From positions 124,001 to 188,000 of the forward strand of contig NZ_BNBZ01000003.1 in assembly GCF_014656215.1 (NCBI RefSeq): a stretch of DNA of 64,000 nucleotides. The letters are read 5' to 3'. Position numbers and translations under genes: made by a program. Positions 23,841-33,531 of the stretch are shown here, one piece after another. Every line of letters begins with the position of its first letter. Within the stretch, counting starts at the first letter, position 1. Source of the DNA: Streptomyces zaomyceticus. Its GTDB lineage: Bacteria; Actinomycetota; Actinomycetes; Streptomycetales; Streptomycetaceae. A model generated the notes under the pieces. It saw only the letters and a list, made by a program, of their open reading frames with translations. It was not told the DNA's origin and searched no databases.

Positions 23841-24959
23841 ATGACAGACGCTCTCAAGCGCCTCTCCGACGAAGGCGTCGCGATCTGGCTGGACGACCTC
23901 TCGCGCAAGCGGATCACGTCCGGCAACCTGGCCGAGCTCCTCGACCAGAGCCATGTGGTCGGTGTGACCACCAACCCGTCGATCTTCCAGAAGGCGATCT
24001 CCTCGGGTGACGGTTACGAGCAGCAGCTCGCCGACCTCGCCGCCCGCAAGGTGACCGTCGACGAGGCCATCCGCATGATCACGACGGCGGACGTCCGCGA
24101 CGCCGCCGACATCCTGCGGCCGGTCTTCGAGGCGACCGACGGCCAGGACGGCCGGGTCTCCATCGAGGTCGACCCCCGTCTCGCCCACGAGACGACCGCC
24201 ACCATCGCCGAGGCCAAGCAGCTGGCCTGGCTGGTGGACCGCCCCAACACGCTGATCAAGATTCCGGCGACCAAGGCGGGTCTGCCGGCGATCACCGAGG
24301 TCATCGGTCTCGGCATCAGCGTCAACGTGACGCTGATCTTCTCGCTGGAGCGCTACCGCGCGGTCATGGACGCCTACCTGGCGGGTCTGGAGAAGGCCCG
24401 CGAGCGCGGCCTCGACCTCTCCAAGATCCACTCGGTGGCCTCCTTCTTCGTGTCCCGCGTGGACTCGGAGATCGACAAGCGCCTGGACGGCATCGGCACC
24501 GACGAGGCCAAGGCGCTCAAGGGCAAGGCCGCCCTGGCCAACGCCCGTCTCGCCTACGAGGCGTTCGAGGAGGTCTTCTCCTCCGAGCGCTGGACCGCCC
24601 TCGACAAGGCGCAGGCCAACAAGCAGCGTCCGCTGTGGGCCTCGACCGGCGTCAAGGACCCGGCGTACAAGGACACCCTGTACGTCGTGGACCTGGCCGC
24701 CCCCGGCACGGTCAACACCATGCCGGAGGCCACCCTGGAGGCCACCGCCGACCACGGCGTGGTCGAGGGTGACACCGTGCGCGGCACGTACGACCAGTCG
24801 CGGGCCGAGCTCGCGGCCGTCGAGAAGCTGGGCATCGCCTACGACGACGTCGTCCAGCTCCTCGAGGACGAGGGCGTCGAGAAGTTCGAGGCGTCCTGGA
24901 ACGACCTTCTCAAGTCCACCGAGGCGGAGCTCCAGCGCCTCGCACCTTCGGAGGCGTAA
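23841..24959 (+). CDS. tal: Transaldolase
   Basis: A 372-residue class I aldolase of the actinobacterial transaldolase subfamily that transfers dihydroxyacetone units in the non-oxidative pentose phosphate pathway. Seen: the start [11 protein letters not shown], the [13 protein letters not shown] strand (about residue 43), the [11 protein letters not shown] motif, the Schiff-base Lys in [10 protein letters not shown] (about residue 144) and [26 protein letters not shown] ribosome site precedes the ATG. It lies between tkt and zwf; the zwf start is 5 bp after its stop. Confidence 0.96.
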   Translation: MTDALKRLSDEGVAIWLDDLSRKRITSGNLAELLDQSHVVGVTTNPSIFQKAISSGDGYEQQLADLAARKVTVDEAIRMITTADVRDAADILRPVFEATDGQDGRVSIEVDPRLAHETTATIAEAKQLAWLVDRPNTLIKIPATKAGLPAITEVIGLGISVNVTLIFSLERYRAVMDAYLAGLEKARERGLDLSKIHSVASFFVSRVDSEIDKRLDGIGTDEAKALKGKAALANARLAYEAFEEVFSSERWTALDKAQANKQRPLWASTGVKDPAYKDTLYVVDLAAPGTVNTMPEATLEATADHGVVEGDTVRGTYDQSRAELAAVEKLGIAYDDVVQLLEDEGVEKFEASWNDLLKSTEAELQRLAPSEA

Positions 24960-24964
24960 GCACT

Positions 24965-26497
24965 TTGAGCGCAGTCCACGGAGCCAACCCGCTCCGTGAC
25001 GCCGCAGACCGACGGCTCCCGCGCATCGCGGGGCCGTCGGGTCTGGTGATCTTCGGCGTCACGGGCGATTTGTCCCGTAAGAAGCTGATGCCTGCCGTCT
25101 ACGACCTGGCCAACCGCGGCCTGCTGCCGCCGGGCTTCTCGCTCATCGGCTTCGCCCGCCGCGAATGGCAGGACGAGGACTTCGCGCAGGAGGTCCACGA
25201 CGCCGTCGAGCAGCATTCGCGCACCCCGTTCCGCGAGGAGGTGTGGCAGCAGCTGATCCAGGGGATGCGTTTCGTCCAGGGCGACTTCGACGACGACGAG
25301 GCCTTCGAGCAGCTCAAGGCCACCATCGAGGAGCTGGACAAGGCGCAGGGCACCGGAGGCAACTTCGCCTTCTACCTGTCCGTGCCGCCGAAGTTCTTCC
25401 CCAAGGTCGTCCAGCAGCTCAAGAAGCACGGGCTGGCCGAGCAGAAGGACGGCTCCTGGCGCCGCGCGGTCATCGAGAAGCCCTTCGGGCACGACCTGGT
25501 CTCCGCCAAGGAGCTCAACGAGGTCGTCCACGAGGTCTTCCCGCCCAACGAGGTCTTCCGGATCGACCACTACCTCGGCAAGGAGACCGTCCAGAACATC
25601 CTGGCGCTCCGCTTCGCCAACACCCTCTTCGAGCCGATCTGGAACCGGTCGTACGTCGACCACGTGCAGATCACCATGGCCGAGGACATCGGCATCGGCG
25701 GCCGCGCCGGCTACTACGACGGCATCGGCGCCGCCCGTGACGTCATCCAGAACCACCTGCTCCAGCTGCTCGCGCTGACCGCGATGGAGGAGCCCGCCTC
25801 CTTCGACGCCGACGCGCTGGCCGCCGAGAAGGTCAAGGTCCTCGGCGCGGTGAAGGTGCCCAAGGACCTGGGCAAGTCCACGGTCCGCGGCCAGTACGCG
25901 GCCGGGTGGCAGGGCGGCGCGAAAGCCGTCGGCTATCTCCAGGAAGACGGTATCGACCCCCAGTCGAAGACCGACACCTACGCGGCCATCAAGCTGGAGA
26001 TCGACAACCGCCGCTGGGCGGGCGTCCCCTTCTACCTGCGCACCGGCAAGCGGCTCGGCCGCCGCGTCACCGAGATCGCGGTCGTCTTCCAGCGCGCCCC
26101 GCACTCCCCCTTCGACTCCACCGCGACCGAGGAACTCGGCCGCAACGCCATCGTCATCCGGGTCCAGCCGGACGAGGGCGTGACGGTGCGGTTCGGCTCC
26201 AAGGTGCCCGGCACCCAGATGGAGATCCGGGACGTGTCGATGGACTTCGCCTACGGCGAGTCCTTCACGGAGTCCAGCCCCGAGGCGTACGAGCGGCTCC
26301 TCCTCGACGTCCTGCTCGGCGACTCGAACCTCTTCCCGCGTGTCGAGGAGGTCGAGCTGTCCTGGAAGATCCTCGACCCGATCGAGCAGTTCTGGGACAA
26401 GCACGGCAAGCCCGCGCAGTACCAGTCCGGGACCTGGGGTCCCGTCGAGGCGGACGAGATGCTCGCACGAGACGGACGGAGCTGGCGCAGGCCATGA
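24965..26497 (+). CDS. zwf: Glucose-6-phosphate dehydrogenase
   Basis: A 510-residue enzyme for the first oxidative step of the pentose phosphate pathway, making NADPH. The dinucleotide-binding motif GVTGDLSRKKLMPA (about residues 28-41), the active-site peptide RIDHYLGKETVQN (about 199-211) with its catalytic His, and EKPFGHD are present. TTG 24965 is the start, 5 nt after the tal stop, consistent with coupling. The last codons overlap opcA (ATGA, 26494-26497). OpcA is known in actinobacteria to be needed for Zwf activity. Confidence 0.96.
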   Translation: MSAVHGANPLRDAADRRLPRIAGPSGLVIFGVTGDLSRKKLMPAVYDLANRGLLPPGFSLIGFARREWQDEDFAQEVHDAVEQHSRTPFREEVWQQLIQGMRFVQGDFDDDEAFEQLKATIEELDKAQGTGGNFAFYLSVPPKFFPKVVQQLKKHGLAEQKDGSWRRAVIEKPFGHDLVSAKELNEVVHEVFPPNEVFRIDHYLGKETVQNILALRFANTLFEPIWNRSYVDHVQITMAEDIGIGGRAGYYDGIGAARDVIQNHLLQLLALTAMEEPASFDADALAAEKVKVLGAVKVPKDLGKSTVRGQYAAGWQGGAKAVGYLQEDGIDPQSKTDTYAAIKLEIDNRRWAGVPFYLRTGKRLGRRVTEIAVVFQRAPHSPFDSTATEELGRNAIVIRVQPDEGVTVRFGSKVPGTQMEIRDVSMDFAYGESFTESSPEAYERLLLDVLLGDSNLFPRVEEVELSWKILDPIEQFWDKHGKPAQYQSGTWGPVEADEMLARDGRSWRRP

Positions 26498-27543
26498 AGA
26501 CCGACCTGACGGACACCACGTCCTCCAAGATCAACAAGGCGCTGGTGCTCGGGCGGCGGGCGATCGGCACGCCGGCCGTCGGCATGGTGCTCACCCTTGT
26601 CATCGTCACCGACGAGGAGAACGCCTACGACGCGCTGAAGGCTGCGAACGAGGCGTCCCGCGAGCACCCCTCGCGGACCCTCGTCGTCATCAAGCGGGTC
26701 TCGCGCTCCCCGCGGGACCGCTCCAAGGCACGACTCGACGCCGAGGTCCGCCTCGGCGCCGACGCCAGCACCGGTGAGACGGTGGTCCTCCGGCTGTACG
26801 GCGAGGTCGTCGACCACGCCCAGTCGGTGGTCCTGCCGCTGCTCCTCCCGGACGCGCCCGTCGTCGTCTGGTGGCCGGTGAACGCGCCGACCGACCCGGC
26901 GAAGGACCCGCTGGGCGCGCTCGCCCAGCGCCGGGTGACCGACACGTACGCCGCCGAACAGCCCATCCATGAGCTGACCGCGCGCGCGGACGCGTACACC
27001 CCGGGCGACACCGACCTCGCGTGGACCCGGATCACCCCGTGGCGTTCGATGCTCGCCGCGGCGCTCGACCAGGTCGTGTGCGAGGTGACCTCCGCCGAGG
27101 TGGAGGGCGAGGAGTTCAACCCGAGCGTCGAGCTGCTCGCGATGTGGCTGTCGGACCGGCTGAAGGTGCCGGTGCGGCGCTCGAAGTCGACCGGCCCCGG
27201 TCTCACCTCCGTACGGATGGAGACCAGCACCGGCCCGATCGTGCTCGACCGGCCGGACGGCTCGCTCGCGACGCTCTCCATCCAGGGACAGCCGGACCGT
27301 GCGGTGGCGCTCAAGCGCCGGGACACGGCCGAGCTGATCGCCGAGGAGCTGCGTCGTCTCGACCCGGACGACACCTACGCCACGGCGCTGAAGTTCGGTC
27401 TGGAACGGCTGGACGAGGAGGCGGCCGTGACCGCCCCCGCGGCGGAGCCCGAGGCGGAGGCGGCCCCGGCCGCCGCCGAGGCGAAGCCCACGGCGAAGCC
27501 CACGGCGAAGAAGGCCCCGGCCAAGAAGGCGGCGGCCAAGTGA
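26494..27543 (+). CDS. opcA: Glucose-6-phosphate dehydrogenase assembly protein OpcA
   Basis: A 349-residue protein that assembles or activates Zwf. Family landmarks are VGMVLTLVIVTDEE, SREHPSRTLVVIKR, PDAPVVVWWP, RRVTDTYA and TPWRSMLAAALDQV. It is wedged between zwf and pgl with 4-bp overlaps on both sides (ATGA and GTGA), so stoichiometric synthesis is expected. The last 20 or so residues are an Ala/Lys/Pro tail ([19 protein letters not shown]), which is not part of the core family and resembles histone H1-like tails. Confidence 0.94.
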   Translation: MKTDLTDTTSSKINKALVLGRRAIGTPAVGMVLTLVIVTDEENAYDALKAANEASREHPSRTLVVIKRVSRSPRDRSKARLDAEVRLGADASTGETVVLRLYGEVVDHAQSVVLPLLLPDAPVVVWWPVNAPTDPAKDPLGALAQRRVTDTYAAEQPIHELTARADAYTPGDTDLAWTRITPWRSMLAAALDQVVCEVTSAEVEGEEFNPSVELLAMWLSDRLKVPVRRSKSTGPGLTSVRMETSTGPIVLDRPDGSLATLSIQGQPDRAVALKRRDTAELIAEELRRLDPDDTYATALKFGLERLDEEAAVTAPAAEPEAEAAPAAAEAKPTAKPTAKKAPAKKAAAK

Positions 27544-28322
27544 GCACCCCCCAGCTGGTCGTCCACCGCGACAAGGAGCTGATGGCCGAGGCCGCGGCCG
27601 CCCGGCTGATCACGAAGATCGTGGACGCCCAGGCCGCCCGCGGCTCCGCCTCGGTGGTGCTCACCGGCGGACGCAACGGCAACGGTCTCCTCGCGGCGCT
27701 CGGTTCGGCGCCCGCGCGGGACGCCGTCGACTGGTCGCGGCTCGACCTGTGGTGGGGCGACGAGCGTTTCCTGCCCGAGGGCGACCCCGAGCGGAACGTC
27801 ACCCAGGCCCGGGAGGCGCTGCTCGACCGGGTGCCGCTCGACCCGGCGCGGGTGCACGCGATGCCGGCCTCCGACGGTCCGTACGGCAGCGATGTCGACG
27901 CCGCCGCGGCCGCGTACGCGCGGGAGCTCGCGGACGCCGCGGGTCCCGGTGACCACGGCGGGGTGCCGACCTTCGACGTCCTGATGCTGGGCGTCGGGCC
28001 GGACACCCATGTGGCCTCGCTCTTCCCGGAGCTGCCCGCGGTCCGCGAGACCGAGCGGACGGTCGTCGGTGTGCACGGCGCGCCCAAGCCGCCGCCGGTC
28101 CGGGTCTCGCTGACCCTTCCGGCGATCCGGGCGGCGAAGGAGGTCTGGCTGCTCGCGGCCGGTGCGGACAAGGCGAAGGCGGCGGCGATCGCGCTGTCGG
28201 GAGCGGGCGAGGTGCAGGCCCCGGCGGCGGGCGCCTACGGCCGCTCGCGCACGCTGTGGCTGCTCGACGCGGCCGCGGCCTCGGAGCTGCCGCGGAGTCT
28301 GTACCCGCCGGCGTCCGCCTGA
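27540..28322 (+). CDS. pgl: 6-phosphogluconolactonase
   Basis: A 260-residue sugar-phosphate isomerase/lactonase fold (NagB/DevB type) that hydrolyses 6-phosphogluconolactone, the Zwf product. Landmarks are VVLTGGRNGNGLLAAL (about residues 40-55), LDLWWGDERFLPEGDPERNVTQAREAL with the catalytic WGDERF, and DVLMLGVGPDTHVASLFP. The last of these shows DTH where many homologues have DGH. The GTG start overlaps opcA. It ends the operon, and a strong hairpin follows at 28334-28369. Confidence 0.94.
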   Translation: MSTPQLVVHRDKELMAEAAAARLITKIVDAQAARGSASVVLTGGRNGNGLLAALGSAPARDAVDWSRLDLWWGDERFLPEGDPERNVTQAREALLDRVPLDPARVHAMPASDGPYGSDVDAAAAAYARELADAAGPGDHGGVPTFDVLMLGVGPDTHVASLFPELPAVRETERTVVGVHGAPKPPPVRVSLTLPAIRAAKEVWLLAAGADKAKAAAIALSGAGEVQAPAAGAYGRSRTLWLLDAAAASELPRSLYPPASA

Positions 28323-28333
28323 CGCGATGCCCC

Positions 28334-28369
28334 GGAGGCCCGGTTCACCTTTCGGTGGGCCGGGCCTCC
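28334..28369. terminator. Bidirectional terminator overlapping the convergent PH-protein gene
   Basis: GGAGGCCCGG / CCGGGCCTCC plus an inner TTCACC/GGTGGG stem gives 16 pairs (two G.T) around a TTTC loop. It lies 11 nt past the pgl stop. Half of it is inside the last codons of the convergent gene (stop at 28345). Confidence 0.7.
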
Positions 28370-29937
28370 TGCGTGTCCCGCTCGTCCCGCGTGGTCTGCG
28401 TGTCCCGCGTGGGCACGGGTTCGAGAAAGGGCGTGAGCAGGTCCGGTACGGCCCCGGCGGCGAAGGTCAGGCCCTGGGTCCGGCCCACGTCGCGGATGTC
28501 GTAAGCCCCCGCTCCGGCCGCCGTGGTGGCGGTCAGGGTGAGGACGCCGGCGCGCCGCTGGAAGTACGACTGCTTGACGGTCCAGCCGATGACGCCGGAG
28601 CGCTGCAGGGCGACCGTGGCACGCCGGACCGTACCCGAACGGGTGACGAGGTAGGCGCCGCTGACGCCGTGTCCGAGGCTCCGGTAGGCGTCGAGGGCGA
28701 ACAGCACGGCGACCGGGGTGAGGACGACCACGCAGCCGGCCGCCACGTAGAGCAGGACCGGGGTGAGGAGCAGCCCGAGGAGGGCGAGGACCGCCACGGG
28801 CACGAGGACGCTCCACAGCGCCCAGCCCACCCTGCGGGTACGGGCGGCGCGCGGATGGACGGCGAGGGGCGCCCCGGTGGGCGGCTCCGGCTCGCGCAGG
28901 ACCTGGGCGGCGACCCGGTCGGCGACGGCCCGCTCCACGGCCGGCAGCAGGGTCTTGAGGTCGGTGTGCCGGTCGTCGCCGCTCTCGGTGAGACCGGTGG
29001 CGACGGCGTCGACGCGGGCGGCCCCGCACAGCCGGACGCCGAGCGGCTCGACCAGCTCGATCCCCCGCAGTCTGCGCTCCTCCAGGGAGACCGACCGGGC
29101 GGTGAAGAGGCCGCGGGAGACCCGCACGGTGCCGCCCGGCTCACGCTCCAGACGGTAGTTCCACCACATCTCGACCCAGAGGCCGAGGGCGCCGACGGCA
29201 CCGGCGACGGTGGCGAGGAGGATCAGGTCCACGATGATCCAGGTGACGGAGACGTCCCGGAAGCGGTCGCCTATCCAGTCGATGACCTTCCCCTGTGCGC
29301 CGAACCACTCGCTGACCTGCATGACGGCGCCGGCCGCCGCGCCACCGAGGGCGGGGGCGAGGAAGGAGACGGGGGCGTAACGGATCCAGCGCGGGTCGAG
29401 GACGGCCAGGGTGGGGTCGTGGACCGGGTCCTCGGCGGCGGTGACGGCGGCGCGGGCGAGCAGTTCGTGCCGGAGCCGCTCGCCCTCGGCCCGGGTGACC
29501 AGGTCGAGTTCGAGGGTGGACTCGCCGCCCGAGGTGTGTTCGCCGGTGCCGATCCGGACCTTGACGAGGCCGAAGACGCGCTGAAGGGGGTTGGCGGTGA
29601 GGTCGGCGCTGCGGATGCGCTCGCGGGTGAGCGAGCGGCGCTGGACGACGAGGAGTCCGGTGTGGAGTTCGACGCGCTCGCGGCCGACGCGGTAACGGGT
29701 GCGGCGGAAGCGGACGGTCTCGGCGACGATGTCGACGGCGAGGGCGAGGGCGACGCCCGTGGCGACCCACGCGAAGGCCTGCCACAGGGGCCGTGAGCCG
29801 GCCAGGCCGAACGCGGTGGGCAGCGCGGCTCCGGCGAGGACGCCGGAGAAGAGGACGACACGGACGAGGACGGTCCGGGGATCGAGTTGCAGCCAGTCGG
29901 TCTCCTGGTCCACCTTCTCGGCGCGGTCCACGCTCAT
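28345..29937 (-). CDS. PH-domain (bPH2) membrane protein, YdbT-like
   Basis: A 530-residue protein with paired transmembrane hairpins (about residues 25-70, 195-255, 375-425) alternating with bacterial PH-like domains. The PH repeats show the pattern RYRVGRERVELHTGLLVVQRRSLTRERIRSADL, YRLEREPGGTVRVSRGLFTARSVSLEERRLRGIEL and AYLVTRSGTVRRATVALQRSGVIGWTVKQS. In Bacillus, YdbS/YdbT of this family protect against membrane-active antimicrobials; the role here is inferred. It overlaps the upstream YdbS-like gene by 4 bp (ATGA). The tail is charged and low-complexity, and carries a terminator. Confidence 0.85.
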   Translation of the reverse strand: MSVDRAEKVDQETDWLQLDPRTVLVRVVLFSGVLAGAALPTAFGLAGSRPLWQAFAWVATGVALALAVDIVAETVRFRRTRYRVGRERVELHTGLLVVQRRSLTRERIRSADLTANPLQRVFGLVKVRIGTGEHTSGGESTLELDLVTRAEGERLRHELLARAAVTAAEDPVHDPTLAVLDPRWIRYAPVSFLAPALGGAAAGAVMQVSEWFGAQGKVIDWIGDRFRDVSVTWIIVDLILLATVAGAVGALGLWVEMWWNYRLEREPGGTVRVSRGLFTARSVSLEERRLRGIELVEPLGVRLCGAARVDAVATGLTESGDDRHTDLKTLLPAVERAVADRVAAQVLREPEPPTGAPLAVHPRAARTRRVGWALWSVLVPVAVLALLGLLLTPVLLYVAAGCVVVLTPVAVLFALDAYRSLGHGVSGAYLVTRSGTVRRATVALQRSGVIGWTVKQSYFQRRAGVLTLTATTAAGAGAYDIRDVGRTQGLTFAAGAVPDLLTPFLEPVPTRDTQTTRDERDTQEARPTER

Positions 29938-30434
29938 GTGGCGTCCCCGGGGGTGTCCTGGGTGATGGCGGTCAGCCGTTCGGCGAGGTCGGCGGCCAGC
30001 TCGTGGTCGAGGCCCGCGATCCGGAGGGCGCCCTTGGAGGAGGCGGTGGTCACGGTGACGGTGGCGAGCCGGAAGAGCTGCTCCAGCGGGCCGCGCGAGG
30101 TGTCGACGGTCTGGATCCGGGACATCGGGGCGATCCGCCACTCCTGCCAGAAGGCCCCCGTGCGGACGTAGACGGCGTCCTCGGTGACCTCCCAGCGGTG
30201 GACCCGGAACCACCAGGCGGGGAAGAACGCGGTACAGGCGAGGCCCAGGGCCGCCACGGCCGTGGCCGCGGCCAGCAGCCAGAACCGGGCGGGCCCGATG
30301 AGGGCGCCGAGGACTCCGAGGACCACCACCGGTACGGCGGTGGTCGTCAGGAGCCGGCTCCGCCACCAGGCGACGGCCCGCTCGTCCACGGCGTTCCTGG
30401 GCGGTCGCAGTCGTATCGCGTTCTCCCCCGTCAT
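29934..30434 (-). CDS. PH-domain (bPH2) membrane protein, YdbS-like
   Basis: A 166-residue protein with two adjacent transmembrane helices (about residues 27-47 and 50-72) followed by one bacterial PH-like domain (WEVTEDAVYVRTGAFWQEWRIAPMSRIQTVDTSRGPLEQLF ... VTTASSKGALRIAGL). The domain order matches YdbS. It is translated immediately before the YdbT-like partner with a 4-bp overlap, so the two probably form a complex. It starts only 5 bp after pgi on the same strand, so it may be read from the pgi transcript. Confidence 0.85.
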   Translation of the reverse strand: MTGENAIRLRPPRNAVDERAVAWWRSRLLTTTAVPVVVLGVLGALIGPARFWLLAAATAVAALGLACTAFFPAWWFRVHRWEVTEDAVYVRTGAFWQEWRIAPMSRIQTVDTSRGPLEQLFRLATVTVTTASSKGALRIAGLDHELAADLAERLTAITQDTPGDAT

Positions 30435-30438
30435 GGTC

Positions 30439-32094
30439 CTACCGTCCGCGCAGCGAGCGGTAGGCGGAGACCAGACCGGCGGTGGAGCTGTCGAGCGGCT
30501 CGCCGGCGCCCTCGCCGTCGGTCAGGACCGGCTCGATCCGCTTGGCGAGGACCTTGCCGAGTTCGACGCCCCACTGGTCGAAGGAGTCGATGTTCCAGAC
30601 GGCGCCCTGGACGAAGACCTTGTGCTCGTACAGCGCGATGAGCTGGCCGAGGACGGACGGGGTGAGTTCGTCCGCGAGGATCGTCGTCGTGGGGTGGTTC
30701 CCCTGGAAGGTCTTGTGCGGGACGAGCTCCTCGGGGACGCCCTCGGCCCGTACCTCCTCGGGGGTCTTGCCGAAGGCGAGGGCCTGGGTCTGGGCGAAGA
30801 AGTTCGCCATGAGCAGGTCGTGCTGGGCGACGAGACCGGGCAGCAGATCGGCGACCGGCCGGGCGAAGCCGATGAAGTCGGCCGGGATGACCTTGGTGCC
30901 CTGGTGGATCAACTGGTAGTACGCGTGCTGCCCGTTGGTGCCCGGGGTGCCCCAGACGACCGGTCCGGTCTGCCAGTCGACCCGGTTGCCCTCGCGGTCC
31001 ACCGACTTGCCGTTGGACTCCATGTCGAGCTGCTGGAGGTAGGCGGTGAACTTGGACAGGTAGTGGGAGTACGGCAGGACGGCGTGCGACTGGGCGTCGA
31101 AGAAGGCGCCGTACCAGACGCCGAGGAGACCGAGCAGCAGCGGCGCGTTCTCCTCGGGCGGGGCGGTGCGGAAGTGCTCGTCGACGAGGTGGAAGCCGTC
31201 GAGCATCTCGCGGAAGCGCTCCGGGCCGATCGCGATCATCAGGGAGAGGCCGATGGCGGAGTCGTAGGAGTAGCGGCCGCCGACCCAGTCCCAGAACTCG
31301 AACATGTTCGCCGTGTCGATGCCGAACTCCTCGACCTTCTCGGCGTTGGTCGAGAGGGCCACGAAGTGCTTGGCGACGGCGTCCTGGTCGGCCTTCAGAC
31401 CGGTGAGGAGCCAGTTCCGCGCGGAGGTGGCGTTGGTGATCGTCTCGATGGTGGTGAAGGTCTTCGAGGCGACGATGAACAGCGTCTCGGCCGGGTCGAG
31501 GTCGCGGACGGCCTCGTGCAGGTCGGCGCCGTCGACGTTGGAGACGAAACGGAGCGTCAGGTCCCGCTGGGTGAAGGAGCGCAGGACCTCGTAGGCCATG
31601 GCGGGGCCGAGGTCGGAGCCGCCGATGCCGATGTTGACGATGTTCTTGACCGGCTTGCCGGTGTGGCCGGTCCACTCGCCCGCGCGGACCTTGTCGGCGA
31701 ACGCGCCCATCTTGTCGAGGACGGCGTGCACGCCGGGGACGACGTTCTCCCCGTCGACCTCGATCACGGCCCCGCGGGGCGCGCGCAGCGCGGTGTGGAG
31801 GACCGCCCGGTCCTCGGTGGTGTTGATCTTCTCGCCGCGGAACATGGCGTCGCGCAGCTCGGCGACGCCGGTGGCGGCGGCCAGTTCGCGCAGCAGGGTC
31901 AGCGTCTCGTCGGTGACGAGGTGCTTGGAGTAGTCCAGGTAGAGGTCGCCGACGCGCAGGGCGTAGCCGGTGCCACGCTCCGGCTCGGCGGCGAACAGGT
32001 CACGCAGATGGGTCTCGCCCAGCTGCTCACGGTGCTTGCCGAGGGCCGCCCACTCGGGCAGCCGGTTGAGCCTGGTGCGGCCTTCGTTGTTCAT
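30439..32094 (-). CDS. pgi: Glucose-6-phosphate isomerase
   Basis: A 551-residue enzyme interconverting glucose-6-P and fructose-6-P, linking glycolysis and the pentose phosphate genes next door. Phosphate-binding and catalytic motifs are [14 protein letters not shown] (about residues 158-171), [13 protein letters not shown] (about 209-221), the [20 protein letters not shown] signature, GNHPTTTI and the C-terminal Lys in a [11 protein letters not shown] helix. ATG 32094 gives the conserved start [14 protein letters not shown] 32103, three codons upstream with an AGAAG site, is an alternative. It precedes the PH-domain pair on the same strand. Confidence 0.96.
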   Translation of the reverse strand: MNNEGRTRLNRLPEWAALGKHREQLGETHLRDLFAAEPERGTGYALRVGDLYLDYSKHLVTDETLTLLRELAAATGVAELRDAMFRGEKINTTEDRAVLHTALRAPRGAVIEVDGENVVPGVHAVLDKMGAFADKVRAGEWTGHTGKPVKNIVNIGIGGSDLGPAMAYEVLRSFTQRDLTLRFVSNVDGADLHEAVRDLDPAETLFIVASKTFTTIETITNATSARNWLLTGLKADQDAVAKHFVALSTNAEKVEEFGIDTANMFEFWDWVGGRYSYDSAIGLSLMIAIGPERFREMLDGFHLVDEHFRTAPPEENAPLLLGLLGVWYGAFFDAQSHAVLPYSHYLSKFTAYLQQLDMESNGKSVDREGNRVDWQTGPVVWGTPGTNGQHAYYQLIHQGTKVIPADFIGFARPVADLLPGLVAQHDLLMANFFAQTQALAFGKTPEEVRAEGVPEELVPHKTFQGNHPTTTILADELTPSVLGQLIALYEHKVFVQGAVWNIDSFDQWGVELGKVLAKRIEPVLTDGEGAGEPLDSSTAGLVSAYRSLRGR

Positions 32095-32150
32095 CTCGGA
32101 CATCGCCCACTTCTTCTCGTACTGCTTGTCTGCCCCGCTGCGTCTCCAAC

Positions 32151-33368
32151 CTAATTGATCAGAGGGGCCAACGACGCGACGGCGAGCGCGAACAGCGCCG
32201 CCGCGAGGAGGGCGGGTGTGTGCGGTCCCCAGCCGGCGGCCGCGGCTCCGCCGAGCAGCGCCCCGAGCGGGGCACCCGCGACGGCGAGGGTGCGGAAGGC
32301 CGCGGCGATGCGGCCGAGCATGCCCTCGGGGGCACGTTCCTGCATGAGGGTCGTCTGCTGGACGTTCCACACCGTCCCCATGAAGCCGAACACCGCCATG
32401 GCGCCGATCGACACCCCGAGGACGGGCACCGTCCCGAGCAGGACGAGACAGCCGGTCTGGACGGTCCCGGCGAGGAACACCGCGCGTACGCGTCCGGTCC
32501 GTTCGGCGATCCGCCGGGCGAGGAAGCCTCCGGCGACACCTCCGACGGCGAAGCCGGTGATCGTGGCCGCGTATCCGGTGTTCCCGGCGTGGAGGCCGTC
32601 GGTGACGAGGACGACGAGGGTGGCGATCAGGGCGCCCATGCCGATGTTGCAGAGGGTGGTGGCCGCGCAGAGCCACCACAGGGACCGGTCGCCGCGCAGG
32701 ACGGCGATCCCCTCGGCCATCTCGGCGCGGAGGGTGGACCCGGCCGGCCGGGGCGGCCGCTCGGGCGCTCCGGTCCGCAGGGAGGCGATGAGGAGCGCGG
32801 CGAGGATGTAGGTGGCGGCGTCGGCCGCGTACGGCACGGCGGGCCCGGCGAGCAGCAGGGCGGGCACCACGGGTGCGGCGAGCAGTCCGCCGGCGAACTG
32901 CTGTCCGGTCATCAGGCGGGCGTTGGCCGCGGCCAGGGCCTCGGTGGGCACGAGGGCGGGCAGCAGTGCCGTGGCCGCGTTGTCGAAGAGGGTCTGCAGG
33001 GTGGTGAGGGCGAAGGCGAGGACGAGCAGCAGGGCTATGCCCGCGTGTCCGAGCGCGACGGCGACGGCGAACGCGGCCATGAGGCCGCCCCGTACGAGGT
33101 CGACCACCCACATGGCGCGCCGTTGGTCGACGCGGTCGGCGACGGCTCCGCCGAGGAGTCCGAAGAGCAGCCAGGGCAGGAAGCCGCAGGCGGTGACGGA
33201 GGCGATGAGGAGGGGGTCGTCGGTGAGCGAGGCGGCGAGCAGGGGCAGCGCGGCGGTGCGCAGCGAGTCGCCGAACCGGGAGACGACGGCGGCCGTCCAG
33301 AGTCTCCCGAAGCCACCCCGCCAGGTGGGCACGGCCTTGACGCCGGCCGGCGCCGTCGTCGTCGTCAT
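32151..33368 (-). CDS. MFS transporter (EntS/MefA-type)
   Basis: A 405-residue permease with about 12 helices in two six-helix halves. The start [28 protein letters not shown] and the loop [26 protein letters not shown] (motif A, between helices 2 and 3) are typical of the MFS branch that includes macrolide and siderophore exporters (MFS_3). The second half repeats the motif as [17 protein letters not shown]. The substrate is not evident. A 16-bp palindrome (33394-33409) lies 26-41 bp before the ATG and may be its operator. It ends just upstream of pgi. Confidence 0.88.
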   Translation of the reverse strand: MTTTTAPAGVKAVPTWRGGFGRLWTAAVVSRFGDSLRTAALPLLAASLTDDPLLIASVTACGFLPWLLFGLLGGAVADRVDQRRAMWVVDLVRGGLMAAFAVAVALGHAGIALLLVLAFALTTLQTLFDNAATALLPALVPTEALAAANARLMTGQQFAGGLLAAPVVPALLLAGPAVPYAADAATYILAALLIASLRTGAPERPPRPAGSTLRAEMAEGIAVLRGDRSLWWLCAATTLCNIGMGALIATLVVLVTDGLHAGNTGYAATITGFAVGGVAGGFLARRIAERTGRVRAVFLAGTVQTGCLVLLGTVPVLGVSIGAMAVFGFMGTVWNVQQTTLMQERAPEGMLGRIAAAFRTLAVAGAPLGALLGGAAAAGWGPHTPALLAAALFALAVASLAPLIN

Positions 33369-33393
33369 ACGGTCCCTCTCCCCCGCGTCCCGT

Positions 33394-33409
33394 CGGACCT
33401 CGTGGTCCG
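33394..33409. promoter_or_regulatory. Palindrome upstream of the MFS gene
   Basis: CGGACC-TCGT-GGTCCG, a perfect 6-bp-arm dyad 26 bp upstream of the MFS start. It may be an operator for an unlinked repressor or a leader hairpin. Confidence 0.4.
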
Positions 33410-33464
33410 TCTCCGACCGACGGTAGGGGATGCCACCGACAACGGGACTTCCGCGCACGGACGC

Positions 33465-33513
33465 ACGAACGGGCCTTGCCCGCGAACCGAGTTCGCGGGC
33501 AAGGCCCGTTCGT
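33465..33513 (-). terminator. 23-bp perfect hairpin after the RbpA-family gene
   Basis: Arms 33465-33487 and 33491-33513 are perfectly complementary (ACGAACGGGCC... / ...GGCCCGTTCGT) with a CGA loop. It lies 19 nt after the RbpA-family stop and separates it from the MFS promoter. Confidence 0.75.
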
Positions 33514-33531
33514 CACACCGTCACACCGTTG

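Noticed and set aside
21399..24755. Very long open frame (over 1100 codons) antisense to tkt and tal
   Set aside because: It is the codon-bias shadow of two certain genes: composition is Val/Arg/Gly/Asp-rich with no domain, and the sense strand encodes intact enzymes.
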